Source of the DNA: Sphingomonas sp.
GTDB lineage: Bacteria > Pseudomonadota > Alphaproteobacteria > Sphingomonadales > Sphingomonadaceae
Reading direction: 5' to 3'
DNA length: 64,000 bases
NCBI RefSeq assembly: GCF_017745215.1
Contig: NZ_JAGHZV010000008.1
Coordinates: 186,001-250,000 of the forward strand
The notes under the pieces are model-generated. The model saw nothing but the letters and a program-made list of their open reading frames with translations, had not been told where the DNA came from and ran no database searches. Positions within the stretch are counted from its first letter, which is position 1; every line of letters starts with the position of its first letter. This document shows positions 60,323-64,000 of this stretch, one piece after another. The position numbers and the translations under genes were made by a program.

Positions 60323-60871
60323 ATGCTCGAAAAGCAGGAACAGAATTTCGGCGTCGATCTGCCGAACCCTGCATCCGATACCCTGCTGCAGCTCCGCCTC
60401 GCCGACAGGGAATCCGTCACCGAGGCGCGCGCGGTCCGATTCGGTCGCTTCACCGTCTACCCGGGCGCAAGGCTGCTGCTGCGCGACGGGGAGCCGGTCT
60501 GTATCGGCGGGCGGGCCTTCGATCTGCTCGTCATCCTCCTGCGTTCGCGCGGGCAGGTCGTGACCAAGCAGGAGATCACCCGGCACGTCTGGCCGGCGAC
60601 CTTCGTCGAAGAGAGCAATCTCCGCTTCCAGGTCGGGTGCCTGCGCCGGGCGCTGGGCCGCGACGGGCATTTGATCAAATCGATCGCCGGCCGCGGCTAT
60701 CTGCTCGCCGCCGATCATAGGGAGTGCGAGCCCGTGGATCCGCACGGCACCTTCGACGATGGTCCCCAGGACGAACTTCTCGAAGGATTCCTGCGGACCG
60801 CGGCGATGCTGGTTTCCAGCTATGGTTCGCTCGACGCCTTTCTGGGCGCCCTCGCCGCGCACCGCCGCTAG
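60323..60871 (+). CDS. Winged-helix (OmpR/CadC-type) DNA-binding protein
   Basis: The 182-residue protein has a wHTH domain (about 38-130): RFGRFTVYPGARLLLRDGEPVCIGGRAFDLLVILL, then VTKQEITRHVWPATFVEESNLRFQVGCLRRALG and KSIAGRGYLLA. There is no receiver domain ahead and no membrane helix after it, unlike OmpR or CadC; the short C-terminal tail is helical (DELLEGFLRTAAMLV). GAAAGGA precedes ATG 60323. It may control the neighbouring hydrolase genes or the fec pair. Confidence 0.9.
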   Translation: MLEKQEQNFGVDLPNPASDTLLQLRLADRESVTEARAVRFGRFTVYPGARLLLRDGEPVCIGGRAFDLLVILLRSRGQVVTKQEITRHVWPATFVEESNLRFQVGCLRRALGRDGHLIKSIAGRGYLLAADHRECEPVDPHGTFDDGPQDELLEGFLRTAAMLVSSYGSLDAFLGALAAHRR

Positions 60872-60907
60872 CCGGCCGGCTCCGCTGCGGGAGCCGGCCC
60901 GACCTTC

Positions 60908-61696
60908 TCAATCCCCGCTCGCGGCGCGCTCGATCATCCTTGCGACGATGTCGGGATGCGAGATCATCACGACATGCGATGCGCCCGGGACTTCGATCGC
61001 CTCGCGCGCATGGGCACGTTTCGCCATGAACGCATGCAGCTTGGCCGGGATGTTGCGGTCGAGCTCGCCCCAGACGAACCAGGAGGGCAGCGTGTGCCAG
61101 GATTGCACCTCCGCCGGCTCGCCCAGCGCGGTGTCGGAGACCGGCCGCTGCGTCGCGGCCATCCGGATCGCCTCGACCTCCGGCACGTCGGCGGCGAACT
61201 GCTTCCAGTAGCGCGCCTGCAGGATGTAGAGGTCGGCGCCGCCGCCCTGGAGCGGAACAGGCGGCGCGAGCGCGGCGCCGAGCGTGCCGGTCGGGAACTG
61301 GGCGCCGAGGCTCGCGGCGCTCTCGCCTACGTCCGGGGCAACGCCCGCGACGAAGACCAGCGCCCTGACGTTGGGGCGCTTGGCCGCGGCGACCGAGATC
61401 ACTTCGCCGCCATAGGAATGGCCGACCAGCACGACCGGCCCGGGCAGGCTCGCAACCAGGCTGGCGACATAGGCGGCGTCGCCCTTGAGCGTGCGCAGCG
61501 GCACCGCTGCGGCGATCACCGGATAGCCGTCCGCGCGCAGCATCCCGATCACGCCGTTCCAGCTCGAGGATTCGGCGAAGGCGCCATGCACGAGGACGAT
61601 CGTGGGCTTGGCGGCCTCGGGGGCATCGGTCTGGGCGGCTGCCGGACCGGCGAGGGCCAGTGCGGCCGCCGCTACGGTGACGATGGGTTTGCGCAT
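60908..61696 (-). CDS. Secreted alpha/beta hydrolase
   Basis: The 262-residue protein has a signal peptide (1-22, ending AAAQ). The fold shows IVLVHGAFAESSSWNGVI (oxyanion HG), the nucleophile in VGHSYGGEV, an acid in WGELDRNIPA and the His in GASHVVMISHP. This EstC-like group includes esterases and polyketide/hydroxynitrile-lyase-like enzymes. GGAAGGAATCGCCCG precedes the ATG. It is divergent from the haloperoxidase-like gene; both are secreted hydrolases. The substrate is unknown. Confidence 0.9.
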   Translation of the reverse strand: MRKPIVTVAAAALALAGPAAAQTDAPEAAKPTIVLVHGAFAESSSWNGVIGMLRADGYPVIAAAVPLRTLKGDAAYVASLVASLPGPVVLVGHSYGGEVISVAAAKRPNVRALVFVAGVAPDVGESAASLGAQFPTGTLGAALAPPVPLQGGGADLYILQARYWKQFAADVPEVEAIRMAATQRPVSDTALGEPAEVQSWHTLPSWFVWGELDRNIPAKLHAFMAKRAHAREAIEVPGASHVVMISHPDIVARMIERAASGD

Positions 61697-61784
61697 CGGG
61701 CGATTCCTTCCGTTTGGGGGACTTCGCGCCGTCGATGCGCTCGCCCGATCGCAGCTGTCGCGTGAGATGTGAGGAGTAATTGGC

Positions 61785-61809
61785 AGGCGTGGCCATCGGC
61801 CACTCGCCT
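61785..61809. promoter_or_regulatory. Hairpin/operator-like dyad between two divergent hydrolase genes
   Basis: AGGCGTGGCC and GGCCACTCGCCT pair with a two-base bulge around an ATC loop. It sits near the middle of the 229-base divergent region and could be a shared operator. Nothing else stands out in this gap. Confidence 0.35.
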
Positions 61810-61925
61810 TCTCACCACCCCTCACGGCAACTCGCTCCAAGCGGATCGGCGCCCGGCATAGACCGGCCCACGCGGCGGCGAAGCGACGCTGCCACGAGCG
61901 CAGCCAAGCCAGCAAGGAGGCCGGA

Positions 61926-62903
61926 ATGTCCGGAAATGCATCATGTCATCTCGCGACATCGCGCCGCCGGGTGCTGGTCGGAGCGAGCGGTCTAGCGGCC
62001 GTCTCCGCGCTGAATCTCGCCGGAGCCGCCCTCGCCGGCGGACCCGGCCTCCCTTCTCCATCTCCTGCGAAGGATCCCTTCATGAGCACGATCAAGACAA
62101 GCGACGGCGCCGAGATTTTCTACAAGGATTGGGGCGAAGGGCCTGTCGTGGCCTTCTCGCACGGCTGGCCGCTCAACGCCGATACCTGGGAGGACCAGCT
62201 TCTCTTCCTCGCCTCGCGCGGCTTCCGGGTGATCGCCCATGACCGCCGCGGCCATGGCCGATCGAGCCAGACCTGGAACGGCAACGACATGGACACCTAT
62301 GCCGACGACCTGGCCGCGCTGGTCCGCACGCTCGACCTGCACGACGTGACGCACGTCGGCCATTCGACCGGCGGCGGCGAAGTCGCGCGCTATATCGGCC
62401 GGCACGGCACGGCGCGCGTGAAGAAGGCGGTGCTGGTCTCCGCGGTGCCGCCGACGATGCTCAAGACGGCCGCCAATCCCGGCGGGCTGCCGATCGAAGC
62501 GTTCGACGCGCTCCGCCAGGGCGTGGCGAGCGACCGATCGCAATTCTACCGCGACCTGAGCATCCCCTTCTACGGCGCGAACCGTCCGGGCTCGACCGTC
62601 TCGCAAGGCGTGCGCGACGCCTTCTGGCTCCATTGCATGATGTGCGGGATCAAGGCGTCGTACGACTGCATCAAGCAGTTCTCGGAGACCGTTTTCACCG
62701 AGGATCTGAAGCGCTTCGACGTGCCGACGCTGCTCATCCACGGCAGCGACGACCAGATCGTGCCCTATCCGGACTCGGCGCCGCTCTCGGCCAAGCTCAT
62801 CAAGGGCGCCGTCCTCAAGACCTATGACGGGGCGCCCCACGGCTTGCCCGCGACGCACCGCGACCGGTTCAACGCCGACCTGCTCGACTTCCTCAAGGCC
62901 TGA
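61926..62903 (+). CDS. Tat-type secreted chloroperoxidase/arylesterase-like alpha/beta hydrolase
   Basis: The protein has 325 residues. A twin-arginine leader ([11 protein letters not shown], residues 12-22, then a hydrophobic stretch ending AALA) precedes a cofactor-free haloperoxidase-like core: [29 protein letters not shown] in pieces, GHSTGGGE with S147, HGSDDQIVP with the acid near D275, and APHGLP with H305. Most homologues are cytosolic and start where MSTIKTSDG begins here (residue 53). AAGGAGG before ATG 61926 supports the longer, exported form. Confidence 0.92.
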   Translation: MSGNASCHLATSRRRVLVGASGLAAVSALNLAGAALAGGPGLPSPSPAKDPFMSTIKTSDGAEIFYKDWGEGPVVAFSHGWPLNADTWEDQLLFLASRGFRVIAHDRRGHGRSSQTWNGNDMDTYADDLAALVRTLDLHDVTHVGHSTGGGEVARYIGRHGTARVKKAVLVSAVPPTMLKTAANPGGLPIEAFDALRQGVASDRSQFYRDLSIPFYGANRPGSTVSQGVRDAFWLHCMMCGIKASYDCIKQFSETVFTEDLKRFDVPTLLIHGSDDQIVPYPDSAPLSAKLIKGAVLKTYDGAPHGLPATHRDRFNADLLDFLKA

Positions 62904-63056
62904 CGCGGCTCTGCAACGCCTCGCCCTCTCCCAGTTGCAGGCGCCCGCCTCGTCAGGCCGGCGGCCGGAGTCCGCCCCCCCAAACTCCGGCCGCCGCCCC
63001 TTGTTTCACAGCCCCACGGAGGCGGAGCAGCCGCGCTCCGCAACCAAGGTATCGCC

Positions 63057-63989
63057 ATGACCATCCCGTCCGCCTTCCGCTCGCTGGCGCTGGCCACGAC
63101 CCTGTTCGCCGGACCGCCGGCCCTCGCGCAGGCCGCGCCCGACACGCCCTTCGCGACGATCAACGCCGCCGCGGCGGCCAGCCCGATCACCGTCACCCGG
63201 CTGCGCGGCAACATCGCCATGCTCGATGGGTCGGGCGGCAACATCACCGCCTTTGCGAGCCCCGATGGAATCTTCCTGGTCGACACCGGGATCGCGGTGT
63301 CGCGCGGGAAGATCCTGAAGGCGCTGGCCTCGCTCGGGCCCGGACGCATCAGGATGGCCGTCGACACGCACTGGCACTGGGACCATGCCGACGGCAATGG
63401 CTGGGTCCGCGCGGCGGGCGCCAGCGTCATCGCCGATGCCAGGGCCTATCAGCGGCTGACCCAGGCCCTCCGCGTGGTCGAATGGAAGCACACCTTCACG
63501 CCCAAGCTGCCGGCCGAGCTGCCGGACCTGGTGATCTCGGGCGACACGACATTGCATGTCGGCGGCGAGACGATCCTGATCCGCCATTATCAGTCGGGCC
63601 ATACCGACGGCGACCTCTCGGTCTATTTCGAGGGCGCGGACGTTCTCTCGGTCGGCGACACCTTCTGGAACGGACAATATCCGTTCATCGACTATGCGAC
63701 CGGTGGGAGCATCGACGGCGCGATCGCCGCTGCCAATGCCAATATCGCCATGTCGACGGACAAGACGATCATCGTGCCCGGCCACGGTCCCGTCGGTGAC
63801 CGGGCGTCTCAGATCGCGTTCCGCGACATGCTGGTGGCGATCCGCGATCGCATCGCCGCGCTGAAGAGCAAGGGGATGACGATCGACGAGGTCGAGGCCG
63901 CCAGGCCGACCGCGGACTTCGACGCCGTCTGGGGCCGCTCGATCATCGACGGCTCGCTGTTCACCGCGCTGGTCTATCGCGGCGTCTGA
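63057..63989 (+). CDS. Periplasmic MBL-fold metallo-hydrolase
   Basis: The 310-residue protein has a signal peptide (1-27, ending ALAQA). The metallo-beta-lactamase fold has the zinc motif DTHWHWDHADGNG, the next ligand in YQSGHTDGDLSVYF, the bridging Asp in LSVGDTFWNGQYPF and the last His in VPGHGPVGDR. It resembles periplasmic MBL proteins of the quinoprotein/B3-related branch. It may follow the haloperoxidase-like gene in one transcript (153-base gap). Substrate unknown. Confidence 0.93.
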   Translation: MTIPSAFRSLALATTLFAGPPALAQAAPDTPFATINAAAAASPITVTRLRGNIAMLDGSGGNITAFASPDGIFLVDTGIAVSRGKILKALASLGPGRIRMAVDTHWHWDHADGNGWVRAAGASVIADARAYQRLTQALRVVEWKHTFTPKLPAELPDLVISGDTTLHVGGETILIRHYQSGHTDGDLSVYFEGADVLSVGDTFWNGQYPFIDYATGGSIDGAIAAANANIAMSTDKTIIVPGHGPVGDRASQIAFRDMLVAIRDRIAALKSKGMTIDEVEAARPTADFDAVWGRSIIDGSLFTALVYRGV

Positions 63990-64000
63990 GGTCCGGGAGA

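Noticed and set aside
58297..60720. A long plus-strand open frame across fecR and the sigma gene
   Set aside because: It is a mirror frame of fecR, the sigma gene and the start of the winged-helix gene, without any family signature.
1..64000. CRISPR arrays, prophage and insertion sequences
   Set aside because: No short regularly spaced direct repeats, no cas, integrase, transposase or phage structural genes were seen. The repeated palindromes are too far apart and have no spacer pattern.

Overview
The window looks like chromosome of a high-GC sphingomonad (Alphaproteobacteria, Sphingomonas-like). The evidence is the strong G/C third-position bias, a PEP-CTERM protein of the type common in sphingomonads, a giant NAD-glutamate dehydrogenase, the CobS/CobT pair, an hisG-hisD-nusB-thiL-hppA run and an infA-maf-RNase-yacG-tRNA-Phe run. 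No CRISPR array, prophage, transposase or plasmid gene was recognised. All family calls come from reading the sequence; no search was run.

Layout. 1-6.5 kb: tRNA-Thr, a PAS_5 protein and the large NAD-glutamate dehydrogenase. 6.5-13.3 kb: an iron-uptake/flavinylation region (PepSY, DUF2271, DUF4198 and ApbE on +; a catecholate-type TonB receptor and PiuC on -), with Fur-like palindromes before both transcription units. 13.3-19.6 kb: CobT (with an overlapping ribbon-helix-helix gene) and CobS, separated by a DUF4261 protein, a PEP-CTERM protein and a small membrane protein. 19.7-24.6 kb: a Cys-rich lipoprotein, then an HxlR regulator divergent from a six-gene operon of DUF899, VOC, DUF1428 and SRPBCC proteins. 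24.6-28.6 kb: a reductive sulfate assimilation operon (cobA, DUF2849, cysI, DUF934, cysH). 28.7-44.7 kb: mixed housekeeping and metabolic genes (S10 peptidase, sterol desaturase, GH5 hydrolase, Bax inhibitor-1, diguanylate cyclase, astD-SDR, J-domain protein, bolA-GST-NUDIX-pirin, epoxide hydrolase, DUF2332).

44.8-56.5 kb is the most conserved-looking core: hisG-hisD-nusB, two small lower-GC genes, thiL (apparently with a CTG start), the K+-independent H+-pyrophosphatase, a large secreted VIT-domain protein, and infA-maf-RNase-yacG-tRNA-Phe with several non-AUG starts. 56.6-64 kb is looser: rlmJ and rluE amid apparently non-coding DNA, a FecI/FecR pair with no receptor beside it, a winged-helix regulator, two secreted alpha/beta hydrolases and a periplasmic metallo-beta-lactamase-fold protein.

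A family of about 80-bp palindromic intergenic repeats occurs seven times. One copy carries an extra inverted-repeat module. Two other repeat types also occur. The points most worth following are the flavinylation-like motif in DUF2271 beside ApbE, the TonB-receptor-like segment inside the VIT protein, the HxlR-controlled VOC/DUF899/SRPBCC operon, the thiL start codon after an apparent insertion, and the composite repeat.
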